The notes beneath the pieces are model-generated. The model was not told the DNA's origin, did no database searches, and saw nothing but the letters and a program-made list of their open reading frames with translations. This document shows positions 1 to 7,500 of a DNA stretch of 64,000 nt, piece by piece (positions within the stretch are counted from its first letter, which is position 1; each line of letters begins with the position of its first letter). The stretch covers positions 1 through 64,000 of the forward strand of contig JBHIWX010000001.1 in the NCBI GenBank assembly GCA_041987205.1. The letters are read 5' to 3'. The stretch is from BOKV01 sp041987205. Lineage in GTDB: Bacteria; Pseudomonadota; Alphaproteobacteria; Rhizobiales; Rhizobiaceae. The translations under genes and the position numbers were made by a program.

Positions 1-248
1 CTGCGGATCGATCGTCGCGCCTTCGGCCTCGAAGATGCCAGCGAGCCATTCGGCAGCCCATGCGCGCTCGGCTGCGTCGTCAATCCGCGCCAGCGGCTGC
101 AACAGCAGATGCAACGCAGCGATGAACTGGAAGAGCGCCTGCGCCGGGCCATGGCCGCGCGCCTGCATCGGCACGGCCGGGACCTGGCGGCGCTGCGGCG
201 CGGTCTGTGGTTGCTGCGGCCGGCCCAGCGCCTTGCCGCCGAGCGATC
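1..248 (+). pseudogene. Possible internal fragment of exonuclease VII large subunit
   Basis: Frame 1 is open from the window edge and encodes a helical, Arg/Leu-rich stretch (NPRQRLQQQ, then ELEERLRRAMAARL, then RPAQRL). Its spacing resembles the coiled-coil region just before the conserved LARGY segment of XseA proteins. The frame loses any protein-like character near base 248, exactly where the opposite-strand TRAP permease stops matching its family. It is therefore a fragment abutting a rearrangement or assembly junction. The complementary minus frame is also open and GC-rich at third positions (contains FIAALHLLLQPLARIDDAAE), so the coding strand is not certain. Confidence 0.33.
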
Positions 249-249
249 C

Positions 250-503
250 TGCCATCTTTTCCAGATGGAGCAGGACAGGACGACGATCACCATCATCCAG
301 ACGAACACGATCGGATAGAAATATTCGTAGGGAAAGCGCCTGACCCGAAGGTCAGGCGCATTGAGCAGGCCGCGCCACAACTCGTCCCAGCCGGGAATCG
401 ACGGGGTGGAATTGATCATCCCGACGATGACGAGGGCCAGTGCCAGCCAGTAAACGAGTGCCGCGGGCCTCGGCTTCTGGGTTACTTGGTCCGGATCGAC
501 CAT
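250..503 (-). pseudogene. Truncated TAXI-type TRAP permease, N-terminal piece
   Basis: An ATG at 503 opens a frame reading MVDPDQVTQKPRP, then a membrane helix, INSTPSIPGWDEL, RRFPYEYFYPI and a second helix. It aligns residue for residue with the start of the complete fused TRAP permease at 36164-38551 (LNTTPSIPGLDGF, RKFPYEWLYPI). After about 80 residues the similarity ends abruptly near base 250 and the frame becomes Arg-rich noise. A full permease would need roughly 700 more residues. It lies 60 bp downstream of a TAXI receptor gene on the same strand, so a receptor-permease operon has been cut here, or the contig is chimeric. Confidence 0.75.
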
Positions 504-563
504 GTTTCTGACTGCCAGTTACAACAGGTTCGCGGGCGGCTTTGCGGCACGGCTGCGCCAGCC

Positions 564-1613
564 TTACGGCTTGGCGCAGTCGGGGAGCGTGTAGCCCGCT
601 TCCTCCCATGCCCGCGCGGCACCGGGATGATACTTGACCGGATTGGGACCGCACATGCCCGACGAGCGGGTGTCGAGGGCCTCGAGGCCGATATTGCGCG
701 CATAAGGTGCCTTTTCGTAGATCTCGGGCAGCGTCTCGATATGCGCCTTGGTCAGCTGATAGGCCAACTCCTCGTCCATCGCCGCATTGACGCAATTGCC
801 GCCGACCGAACCGCGGGTGCGGAAGGTACCGTCTTCGGTGGCGATCGTGGCGTTCTCGCCGAGTGACTGCATCTGCTCCAGCGTGAACTCGATCGGTGCG
901 GAGCCCGGCGACGAGAGTAGCCGCTGCATGGCCTCACCTTCGAAGATGTCCTTCGGTATCGACCAGAAGGTCATCTTGCCGGCCGAAAGCGCCTGAAGGG
1001 GACGATCGGAGGGGATGTATTCCGGCAACAGGGCCGCGTCCGAGGTTCCCTCGGTAATCGTCGTTGCCATCTGCGACCAGTCGCTCTGGATACCCTCGTA
1101 GCCTTTTCCGTCCTCGAGACCGGTCACGACCTGGATCAGGCCACGCGCTTCCGCCGTTGCGCCACCGCGCGGCGGACCATTCAGGATACGGCGGCCTTCG
1201 AGGTCGTTCCAGCCTTTGATACCGACGGTGTCGTAGGCATAGAGCACGTAAACGCCAAAGGAATAGGGATAGAGAATCCGCAGATTGGAGGCCAGTTCAG
1301 CGCCCTTCTCCGGCCCCATGGCCGCATAAGGCCCCACACCCTTGGACATCAGGAAGGGCAGGATGAAGGGGCAAATGCCGACATCGGCCTTTCCCTCCGC
1401 CACGGCCTGGGTCGCGTTCGCGCCGGTCTGGCCCAGCGTGATCTGGATGTTGGCGATGCCGCGCTCGGATGCGATCTCCGCCAGATGCGAAATCGTCAGA
1501 TGCACGGCGGTGCCTGGCGTCGAGGTCATCGCGGTCAGGTTTTCGGCAGCATTCGCCACACTGGCGGTGCCGATCGCTCCACCAAGGAGCATGGTTAGTA
1601 CACCACGTATCAT
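564..1613 (-). CDS. TAXI-family TRAP transporter solute receptor (first copy)
   Basis: This is a 349-residue periplasmic substrate-binding protein for a TRAP importer. It has a signal peptide (about residues 1-22, ending VANA), the NLTAMTSTPG entry strand, a GQTGANATQAVAEGKAD segment typical of TAXI receptors, LNGPPRGGATAEAR in the ligand cleft and a C-terminal VKYHPGAARAWEEAGY. It is a clear paralogue of the receptor at 35045-36109, sharing the GPPRGGA, PYARN and KYHPGA motifs. It is followed by a truncated permease and preceded by the O-demethylase and MBL genes on the same strand. Co-transcription suggests it delivers their substrate, perhaps a methoxylated aromatic acid; that substrate is inference. 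Confidence 0.93.
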   Translation of the reverse strand: MIRGVLTMLLGGAIGTASVANAAENLTAMTSTPGTAVHLTISHLAEIASERGIANIQITLGQTGANATQAVAEGKADVGICPFILPFLMSKGVGPYAAMGPEKGAELASNLRILYPYSFGVYVLYAYDTVGIKGWNDLEGRRILNGPPRGGATAEARGLIQVVTGLEDGKGYEGIQSDWSQMATTITEGTSDAALLPEYIPSDRPLQALSAGKMTFWSIPKDIFEGEAMQRLLSSPGSAPIEFTLEQMQSLGENATIATEDGTFRTRGSVGGNCVNAAMDEELAYQLTKAHIETLPEIYEKAPYARNIGLEALDTRSSGMCGPNPVKYHPGAARAWEEAGYTLPDCAKP

Positions 1614-1737
1614 TGCTTCATTCCTCCCAGTTTCGTTTCACCGGGCGCCTGCGACCGATCCGAAGTAATCATGCCTCGCCGCCCTGTCCGTTCTCCGGAA
1701 ATGCCGGTCCGTTCGGCCCGACAACACTGCTTCTGCT

Positions 1738-3090
1738 TCAATCCCGCTTGATGGATTTTTCGAAATACGGCACCGGCGAAATCTTCGCCCGGATAGCCAC
1801 GACTTCATGTTCCTCGACATTGGCGCGCCTGGAATTCGGCTCGCCCCAAAGAAGGGTCACTTCCTTGCCCATCTCGACATGCTCGGAATCGATGAGCGCG
1901 GTGGAAAGGAGTGCTCCGGCGTTGGAGGAATAGGATAGCCATTGCGAGGAGCCGATCGTCCGGCCGCCATCCTGCACGGCGTCATATTCGAAGGTGGCGT
2001 ACATCGGAACCGGCAGCGCGATGAACTTGGTTCGCGGCCGCGCGACCTGCAGCGACCGCCGCATCACGTCGAAAACGTCGTCATTGTTCCACTCGAGCGT
2101 CACCTTGGTGCGCTTTGGCTGGCTACCCCTGGCCTGCAAGGCATCCCTGCCTATGAAGTCATGGCCGAAATGCACCATGCGGCCATAGCCGAGTTCATAG
2201 GGTTCGACCAGATAGTCGGCGATGTCATCGGAGACGAAGCTGCCGCCGAGCGAGGCACGGCCTTCGAAGGAGGCTGCGGGTAGCCATTCGCGATAGCCCT
2301 TCGTGTCCTCTCCCTGAAAGATGGCCGGGAACGGCCTGGGCATCCAGCCGCTCTCCTGCGCGGCGGTCGGATAGGTCACAGCGCCCGCTTTGCGCAATCC
2401 ATAGGCCGCGCCGGCAGCCTCGACGCGCTCGCGCACCGCCTGCTGGTCGTCCCACGGCCCGTAAATCTCGAAACCGGGTCGGCCCGCCATGCCGTGACGC
2501 AGCGCGCGCACCGTCTTTCCGGCGATCTTGAACTCGCCGACATGGAAGAACTTCACGTCCGGCAGTTCACCGTCGACCACTTCCTTCAGCAGCGGCAGGG
2601 CGTTCGGTCCCTGCAACTGAAAGCGGAATACGTCGCGGCGCGGGCGCGGCACGATCATGTTCTCGTCCCGCGTGATTTCCAGGCCCAGATCCGACTTCTC
2701 GGCATTGTACTGGACCCAGTTGCTGGCGGTCGGCGGACCAACCACCCGCATGAAGTCGTCGGCCTCGCAGAACAGGATCGCGTCCGAGATCAGGTCGCCG
2801 TTCTGGTTGACCATGACAAGCTGCTTTGCCCTTAGCGGATGCAGATCGCTCAGATCGTTGGTTGCCAGGCCGGTGATGAACTTGAGGGCATTGGCGCCAC
2901 GCACATGCAGTTCCGTCATGTGGAAGGACTGCTCGAAGAGAACGACGCCTTCCTGCCAGGCGCGCTGCTCGTCCCGCCAATTGGTGAACTCCGCGGGAAT
3001 GCCCGGGAAGACGGCATGACCGACGCCTGCGCCTCTGAGCATGTTCAGTGCGCCGCCTGCGGCTTCTATTTTTGTTTCCAGATTGCCCAT
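1738..3090 (-). CDS. LigM-like tetrahydrofolate-dependent O-demethylase (GcvT fold)
   Basis: This 450-residue aminomethyltransferase-fold protein passes a methyl group from its substrate to tetrahydrofolate. It resembles the vanillate / 3-O-methylgallate demethylase LigM more than GcvT: NWRDEQRAW near residue 37, HMTELHVRGANALKF, LRHGMAGRPGFEIYGP, YPTAAQESGW, KGYREWLPAASFE, LGGSFVSDDIADY and HDFIGRDAL all fall in LigM order and spacing. DmdA and sarcosine-oxidase relatives are the alternatives. No partner methylene-THF enzymes are visible here. It lies between the MBL gene (34 bp upstream) and the TAXI receptor, so uptake followed by demethylation is the simplest reading. Confidence 0.86.
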   Translation of the reverse strand: MGNLETKIEAAGGALNMLRGAGVGHAVFPGIPAEFTNWRDEQRAWQEGVVLFEQSFHMTELHVRGANALKFITGLATNDLSDLHPLRAKQLVMVNQNGDLISDAILFCEADDFMRVVGPPTASNWVQYNAEKSDLGLEITRDENMIVPRPRRDVFRFQLQGPNALPLLKEVVDGELPDVKFFHVGEFKIAGKTVRALRHGMAGRPGFEIYGPWDDQQAVRERVEAAGAAYGLRKAGAVTYPTAAQESGWMPRPFPAIFQGEDTKGYREWLPAASFEGRASLGGSFVSDDIADYLVEPYELGYGRMVHFGHDFIGRDALQARGSQPKRTKVTLEWNNDDVFDVMRRSLQVARPRTKFIALPVPMYATFEYDAVQDGGRTIGSSQWLSYSSNAGALLSTALIDSEHVEMGKEVTLLWGEPNSRRANVEEHEVVAIRAKISPVPYFEKSIKRD

Positions 3091-3124
3091 TGACTGCGAT
3101 TTCCTCGGTTATTCTTCTTGCTGC

Positions 3125-4030
3125 TCAACTCGGACGGCAACCGTGGCGGAAAGGAACCACAGTGATGTTGCGCCCGATTTCGATGGTCATCAGATCTTCC
3201 GCCAGCAGGACGGTCCCGTCATACTCAGCCGCCAGTTCTGCAGCCATGTCGGCAATCGGCATCGGATTGGGCGGCAGCATGGCGATGTGTGTCAGCATGG
3301 CAAGCTTCGGCCGGGTCTGCGCGAAGACGCGACCGACCTCTCGCGGTGTTGCATGATGGTCGATGGCGATTTTCGCCTTGGGATTTTTCCTCAACGTCTC
3401 TTCGGTGGCCGCAGCGACCTCGTGGACGAAGACATCGGCGTTGTGAGCCTGTGAGATCAGGTTTTCGTTGTAGCGTGTGTCGTTGCTGTGCACGAAGACC
3501 CGGCCCGCATATTCGACGCGGAATGCATAAGCCGGCCGGATGAATTCGCCATGATCGACCTCGATGGCGATGATCTTCAACCCGTCGCGCTCATATACGA
3601 CGCCTTCTTCGTAGACATGCGGAACGATGCGCATGTGCTCGGGGTCGATCTCGCTGTCGGCGACGCGGATATTGCGGTCCGGCCGGGTCGCGATCCACGC
3701 GCCCTCCGCGATATCCTCCACGCCGGGCGGCCCGTATACTTTCAGCGGACCGCCGCGATTGGCGAAGGGTTGCTGGATCGTCCCCGTCATCAGCAGATCG
3801 AAGATCCCGGAATAATGGTCGGAATGAAAATGCGAGAGGATGACCGTGTCGGTAACGCCTACGGGAAGGCCCAGTTGCGAAAGGCGCATCACGGTGCCGC
3901 GACCGCAATCGATCATCACGCACTTGTCCCCCGCCTGTATCAGCGTCGAGGTACCGAACGCGTTGATGTCAGGATTCGGTATCCCCGTACCCAGCAGCGT
4001 AATACGCAATGTGTTGTGCTTGTCGCTCAT
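3125..4030 (-). CDS. MBL-fold metallohydrolase
   Basis: A 301-residue metallo-beta-lactamase-fold hydrolase with the metal motif HFHSDH near residue 75, preceded by ILS as in RNase Z / arylsulfatase-type enzymes. LGTGIPNPD at the start, NDTRYNENL, FVHEVAAA and IDHHATPREVGR supply the later metal-ligand region. The start at 4030 was preferred to longer in-frame options because GGGGAGGACGA lies just before that ATG. There is no signal peptide, so it is cytoplasmic. It is first in the operon with the LigM-like and TAXI receptor genes and divergent from the LysR gene. The substrate is unknown; a lactone or ester linked to the imported compound is plausible. Confidence 0.9.
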   Translation of the reverse strand: MSDKHNTLRITLLGTGIPNPDINAFGTSTLIQAGDKCVMIDCGRGTVMRLSQLGLPVGVTDTVILSHFHSDHYSGIFDLLMTGTIQQPFANRGGPLKVYGPPGVEDIAEGAWIATRPDRNIRVADSEIDPEHMRIVPHVYEEGVVYERDGLKIIAIEVDHGEFIRPAYAFRVEYAGRVFVHSNDTRYNENLISQAHNADVFVHEVAAATEETLRKNPKAKIAIDHHATPREVGRVFAQTRPKLAMLTHIAMLPPNPMPIADMAAELAAEYDGTVLLAEDLMTIEIGRNITVVPFRHGCRPS

Positions 4031-4100
4031 TCGTCCTCCCCGAGCTCGCGGAAGTTGCGTCAAGCCAGCTATGATGTAAAATTCGCATTTGGACTGTAGA

Positions 4101-4117
4101 CATAGAATTCTGGTATG
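4101..4117. promoter_or_regulatory. Candidate LysR-type operator
   Basis: CATAGAATTCTGGTATG is an imperfect palindrome containing a T-N11-A core, the usual LysR-box shape. It lies between the divergent MBL operon and the LysR gene, only 5 bp before the LysR start, where autorepression would act. The call rests on shape and position only. Confidence 0.3.
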
Positions 4118-4121
4118 CCTG

Positions 4122-5042
4122 ATGGATTCCAAGTTCCTCGTCCAGCTCGCCGTAATCGTGGAGTTGGGATCGCTTACGAAAGCGGCACAGCGGCTCAACA
4201 CGACGCAGCCGACGCTCTCGCGCACTGTGAAAATCATCGAGGACCGTGTCGGCGGGGCTGTGCTGAGGCGGGAGCGCTACGGTGTCATCCCAACCGAGAT
4301 CGGTCTCCGGCTCGCCGAGAACGGTCGCGAAATCATGCGCCGGTCGCAACAGGCGGACACGGTGATTCAGCAATGGCGGCATGGGCTGACAGGAGAATTG
4401 CGGGTCGGTGTCGGACCGATGCTGGCGACGACGATCATGGGGGACTTCCTCGCCGAGATCGTTTCGGCCTCACCGCCATACAGCCTGCACATCTATTGCG
4501 AATATGCCGCCAGGCTTCTCGAACGGCTCAACAACGATCAGCTCGACCTGGCAATCATGCCCTACGATCTGAACCTGCCCGAGGGGCCGCTGGTCCGGGA
4601 GAGATTGATCCAGGACCGCCTCGCCATTTTCGTCGGCCGCGACGACCCGCTGGCCACGGCATCGAAAGTTCCGCCACAGGCGTTGGCAGAGCACCACTGG
4701 ATTGCCGTCGGCGAGATCTCCGGCCTGTTGGACGTCACGCGCGAGACGCTCGACGGCCTGGGCCTGCTGGAAGTCGCACCGCGGCTGGAGAACACCGGCG
4801 ACGTGACCATGACGTTTCGCATGCTGGAGAAGACGAAGTCCTGCAGCATGCTGCCATTCAGACTGCTGGGCACTTACCAGAACCAATACCGCATTGCGCC
4901 GGTCGACCTCAATGTCGACCTGCCGCTCAGAAATGTCGGCCTTTGGTCGACGTCGGCGGTAAGAGACCGACCGGATGCGCTGGATTTTCGCAAGCGGCTG
5001 ACCGACTTCATCGCCAGAGTGGGGCTTGACGTTCAGACCTGA
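4122..5042 (+). CDS. LysR-family transcriptional regulator
   Basis: This is a 306-residue LysR regulator. The N-terminal winged helix-turn-helix (LAVIVELGSLTKAAQRLNTT, then TLSRTVKIIEDRVG) is followed by the two-lobed effector-binding domain from about residue 90 (GELRVGVGP). The ATG at 4122 was chosen because it places the HTH at the normal position; an in-frame TTG at 4089 would add 11 residues. It is divergent from the MBL / O-demethylase / TAXI operon and probably controls it in response to its substrate. It resembles no specifically named LysR protein that I recognise. Confidence 0.94.
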   Translation: MDSKFLVQLAVIVELGSLTKAAQRLNTTQPTLSRTVKIIEDRVGGAVLRRERYGVIPTEIGLRLAENGREIMRRSQQADTVIQQWRHGLTGELRVGVGPMLATTIMGDFLAEIVSASPPYSLHIYCEYAARLLERLNNDQLDLAIMPYDLNLPEGPLVRERLIQDRLAIFVGRDDPLATASKVPPQALAEHHWIAVGEISGLLDVTRETLDGLGLLEVAPRLENTGDVTMTFRMLEKTKSCSMLPFRLLGTYQNQYRIAPVDLNVDLPLRNVGLWSTSAVRDRPDALDFRKRLTDFIARVGLDVQT

Positions 5043-5220
5043 AGGCATTGTCACGTTCACGGCTTGCGGCTCCGCCACTGAAGGTAGCGTGGCTGAATGG
5101 AACCCATCTCATAAGGCCGCCCTCGATCATCCGGAATACGATCATGCATGAACAATCAGATCGGACTACTCAGGTAAGGCTGCTGCCCCTCGCAATGCGC
5201 GGCTGCATTCACGCAAGCAG

Positions 5221-5415
5221 CGCCAGCAACTGCCGCACGGCACCAGACGGTTTGGTTTCACAGGTGTCGTCGTCATCGAAGAAAATGAGGTCATTCTTGC
5301 TGGCCAAGCACAACTGCGTCGAGCTCATGCCTGGCTCGCCCGCGTCCTCCAGCGCATGATCGACGGTCAATCCGCCAACCGGCTCCCGTGGAACTGGAGC
5401 GCACAACAGGGATGG
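5221..5415 (+). pseudogene. Possible IS66-type transposase C-terminal remnant
   Basis: In the roughly 450-bp gap between the LysR and CoA-ligase genes, frame 1 encodes HAWLARVLQRMIDGQSAN followed by RLPWNW. This resembles the last residues of IS66 TnpC (W/YL-x-VL-x-RI ... LLPWNW). There is no start, no catalytic core and no inverted repeat, so if real it is a short relic. The rest of 5043-5491 shows nothing I can name. Confidence 0.3.
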
Positions 5416-5491
5416 CGGTTTGTGGAACAGGGCACGACGCAATCCTGGACACGCGACAGCGTGAAGCCCGGTCAAACCGGGATTTGAAGCA

Positions 5492-6352
5492 TCATGACTT
5501 GATGAGGTTGGCTATTTCACTCGGCATGTCGGCCACCGCCACGCCGGCGCGCTCCAGTGCCGCGCGCTTCGAGGCGTAGTCGCCGCGCCCGCCCGAGACG
5601 ATCGCTCCGGCATGCCCCATCTTCTTGCCCGCCGGCGCCGATCGCCCGGCGATGAAGGCCACGACCGGCTTCTTCATGGTCGCGGCGTAATCGGCCGCTT
5701 CTTCCTCGGCCTTGCCGCCGATTTCGCCGCACAGGACGACGGCCTTCGTCTTTTCGTCGGCATCCAGCATGGCGAGCGCCTCGCGCGTCGTCGTGCCGAT
5801 CATCGGATCGCCGCCAATGCCGTAAAACACCGAAACGCCGAGACCGTTCTGCACCAGCGTCAGACAGGTCAGGGTCCCGAGGCTGCCTGAACGGGAGATG
5901 ACGCCGACCTCGCCCGGCTGGAACACCCTTGGATTGAAGGCGGGCATGATGCCGGCGAAGGTTTCGCCGGGTGTCACCAGGCCTGCCGTGTTGGGCCCGA
6001 CGATCCTTGTTCCGGATGCCCTTGCCGCATGGTGCATGCGCATGACGTCATGTGCTGGAATATGCTCGGCGAGGCAGATGACGAGCTTGGCGCCTGCCTC
6101 GCAAGCCTCCACCGTCGCGTTGAGCGCCGCCATGGGCGGCACGAACATCAGCGATACGTCGAACGGTGCCTCGCTGGCGGCTTCATGCGCATCGGCGAAT
6201 ACCGGCCGGTCGAGATGGGTTGTTCCCGCCTTGGACGGATTTGTACCGCCCACTACCTCGGCGCCATATGCGATCATTGCATCGGTCCAGAAGGTGGCCT
6301 GCTTCCCGGTGATGCCGTGAACCAGAATACGGTGCTGCTTCCTCAGGATCAT
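5492..6352 (-). CDS. ADP-forming acyl-CoA ligase, alpha (CoA-binding) subunit, SucD-like
   Basis: A 286-residue homologue of succinyl-CoA synthetase alpha. The Rossmann CoA-binding domain begins ILVHGITGKQATFWTDAMIAYG, and the phosphohistidine loop GKKMGHAGAIVSGGRGD is intact, so the protein should take a phosphoryl group from ATP. It overlaps the beta-subunit gene by 4 bp (ATGA), indicating coupled translation. This is not the TCA-cycle copy: there is no sucAB or mdh, and the third gene is a CoA-acylating aldehyde dehydrogenase. Ligases of this architecture act on malate (Mtk) and on sulfoacetate (SqwKL / SauCD type). Which acid is used here cannot be read from the sequence. Confidence 0.88.
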   Translation of the reverse strand: MILRKQHRILVHGITGKQATFWTDAMIAYGAEVVGGTNPSKAGTTHLDRPVFADAHEAASEAPFDVSLMFVPPMAALNATVEACEAGAKLVICLAEHIPAHDVMRMHHAARASGTRIVGPNTAGLVTPGETFAGIMPAFNPRVFQPGEVGVISRSGSLGTLTCLTLVQNGLGVSVFYGIGGDPMIGTTTREALAMLDADEKTKAVVLCGEIGGKAEEEAADYAATMKKPVVAFIAGRSAPAGKKMGHAGAIVSGGRGDYASKRAALERAGVAVADMPSEIANLIKS

Positions 6353-7494
6353 GCGCCCGCTCCCACGCCTTCGTTTGCGGCGGCAACCGCAGCGACGACC
6401 GCGTCATCCATCAAGTCGTAAGGTTTGATCCCCAGTTCGCTTTCGACGAGGGCAACCGCCTCGTCCTCGCCCGTGCCGTGGATGGTGAAGAAGATCGGCA
6501 CGTCGGGCTTGAGCGCCTTCCACGCCTCCACCACGCCGCGCGCCATCACGTCGGTGCGCGCATAGGCACCGCAGAAATTGACCAGCACGCAGCGAAGGTT
6601 GGGGTTCTTGAGCAGGATTGATAGCGCGGTCTCGGATTTGGTGTAGGCCTCGCCCCCGATCTCGAGGAAATTGGCCGCCGACCCGCCCATATGCGCGATG
6701 GCGTCCATCGTGGTCATCGTCAGCCCGGCGCCATTTGCCAGCACACCGACCGAACCGCCGAGTTCCATGTATTTGAGACCGGCCGCTGCCGCTTCCGCCT
6801 CCAGCACCGTCGCCTTCGCCGGCGCTGCGAACGGCACCAGTTCGGACTGGCGCGCCGAGGACGAGTCGTCGATCGTCAGCTTGCAGTCGAGCGCGACCAG
6901 TTCGCCCTTGCGTGTCACGCACAGCGGATTGATCTCCAGCAGTTCCGCGTCGGTTTCGATGAAGATGCGATAGAGATGCCAAAGGAAGCTGGCCAGCGTC
7001 TCGACCGGTACGGCGAGTTCCATGTGCCCGAGCGCTTCGGCCAGCACCACCGGATCGACGCCCTGTTCGATGTCCACGGGGAATTTGAGCAACAGTTCCG
7101 GGTTGCGCACGGCCACTTCCTCGATGTCCATACCGCCGCTGGGCGAGAACAGGATCGCGGGCGAACGGGTGTCCATATCGTCGATGATCGCAGCATAGTA
7201 TTCGTGCGCGAGATCGGCTTTCGCCTCGATGAGCAGACGCTCGACCCTGAATCCATCGATCGTCAGCGCCAGGATTTCGCGTGCCCTCGCCTCGGCTTCC
7301 TGCGGTGTCTCGGCGAAACGGATGCCGCCGGCCTTGCCGCGCTTACCGGTCGCGACCTGCGCCTTGACGGCGACCTCGCCGAGTTTGGCGGCAGCCTCGG
7401 CGGCCTCCTGTGGCGACGTTGCCAATCTCGATGCCGGAACCCTGATGCCCGCCTGCGAGAGCACCTGTTTGGCGTCGTATTCCTCGAAATCCAT
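6349..7494 (-). CDS. ADP-forming acyl-CoA ligase, beta (ATP-grasp) subunit, SucC-like
   Basis: This is a 381-residue SucC-type subunit. The N-terminal ATP-grasp domain starts MDFEEYDAKQVLSQAGI and has VKAQVATGKRGKAGGIRFA, where the family places its ATP-binding Lys and Gly loop. The metal/nucleotide region ELLEINPLCVTRKGELVALDCKL is conserved. The C-terminal ligase domain keeps GSVGVLANGAGLTM and LEIGGEAYTKSE; the usual FLDVGGGA is altered to FLEIGGEA. It sits 6 bp after the acylating dehydrogenase gene. With the alpha subunit it would interconvert a carboxylate, ATP and CoA with acyl-CoA, ADP and phosphate. The altered GG motif may reflect a non-succinate substrate. Confidence 0.88.
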   Translation of the reverse strand: MDFEEYDAKQVLSQAGIRVPASRLATSPQEAAEAAAKLGEVAVKAQVATGKRGKAGGIRFAETPQEAEARAREILALTIDGFRVERLLIEAKADLAHEYYAAIIDDMDTRSPAILFSPSGGMDIEEVAVRNPELLLKFPVDIEQGVDPVVLAEALGHMELAVPVETLASFLWHLYRIFIETDAELLEINPLCVTRKGELVALDCKLTIDDSSSARQSELVPFAAPAKATVLEAEAAAAGLKYMELGGSVGVLANGAGLTMTTMDAIAHMGGSAANFLEIGGEAYTKSETALSILLKNPNLRCVLVNFCGAYARTDVMARGVVEAWKALKPDVPIFFTIHGTGEDEAVALVESELGIKPYDLMDDAVVAAVAAANEGVGAGA

Positions 7495-7500
7495 TACGCG

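Noticed and set aside
207..866. Plus-strand frame over the first TAXI receptor
   Set aside because: It is antisense to a complete receptor gene and has no recognisable domain.
5492..7494. TCA-cycle succinyl-CoA synthetase (sucCD)
   Set aside because: No sucAB or mdh adjacent, altered GG motif in the beta subunit, and the operon contains an acylating aldehyde dehydrogenase under a LysR regulator.
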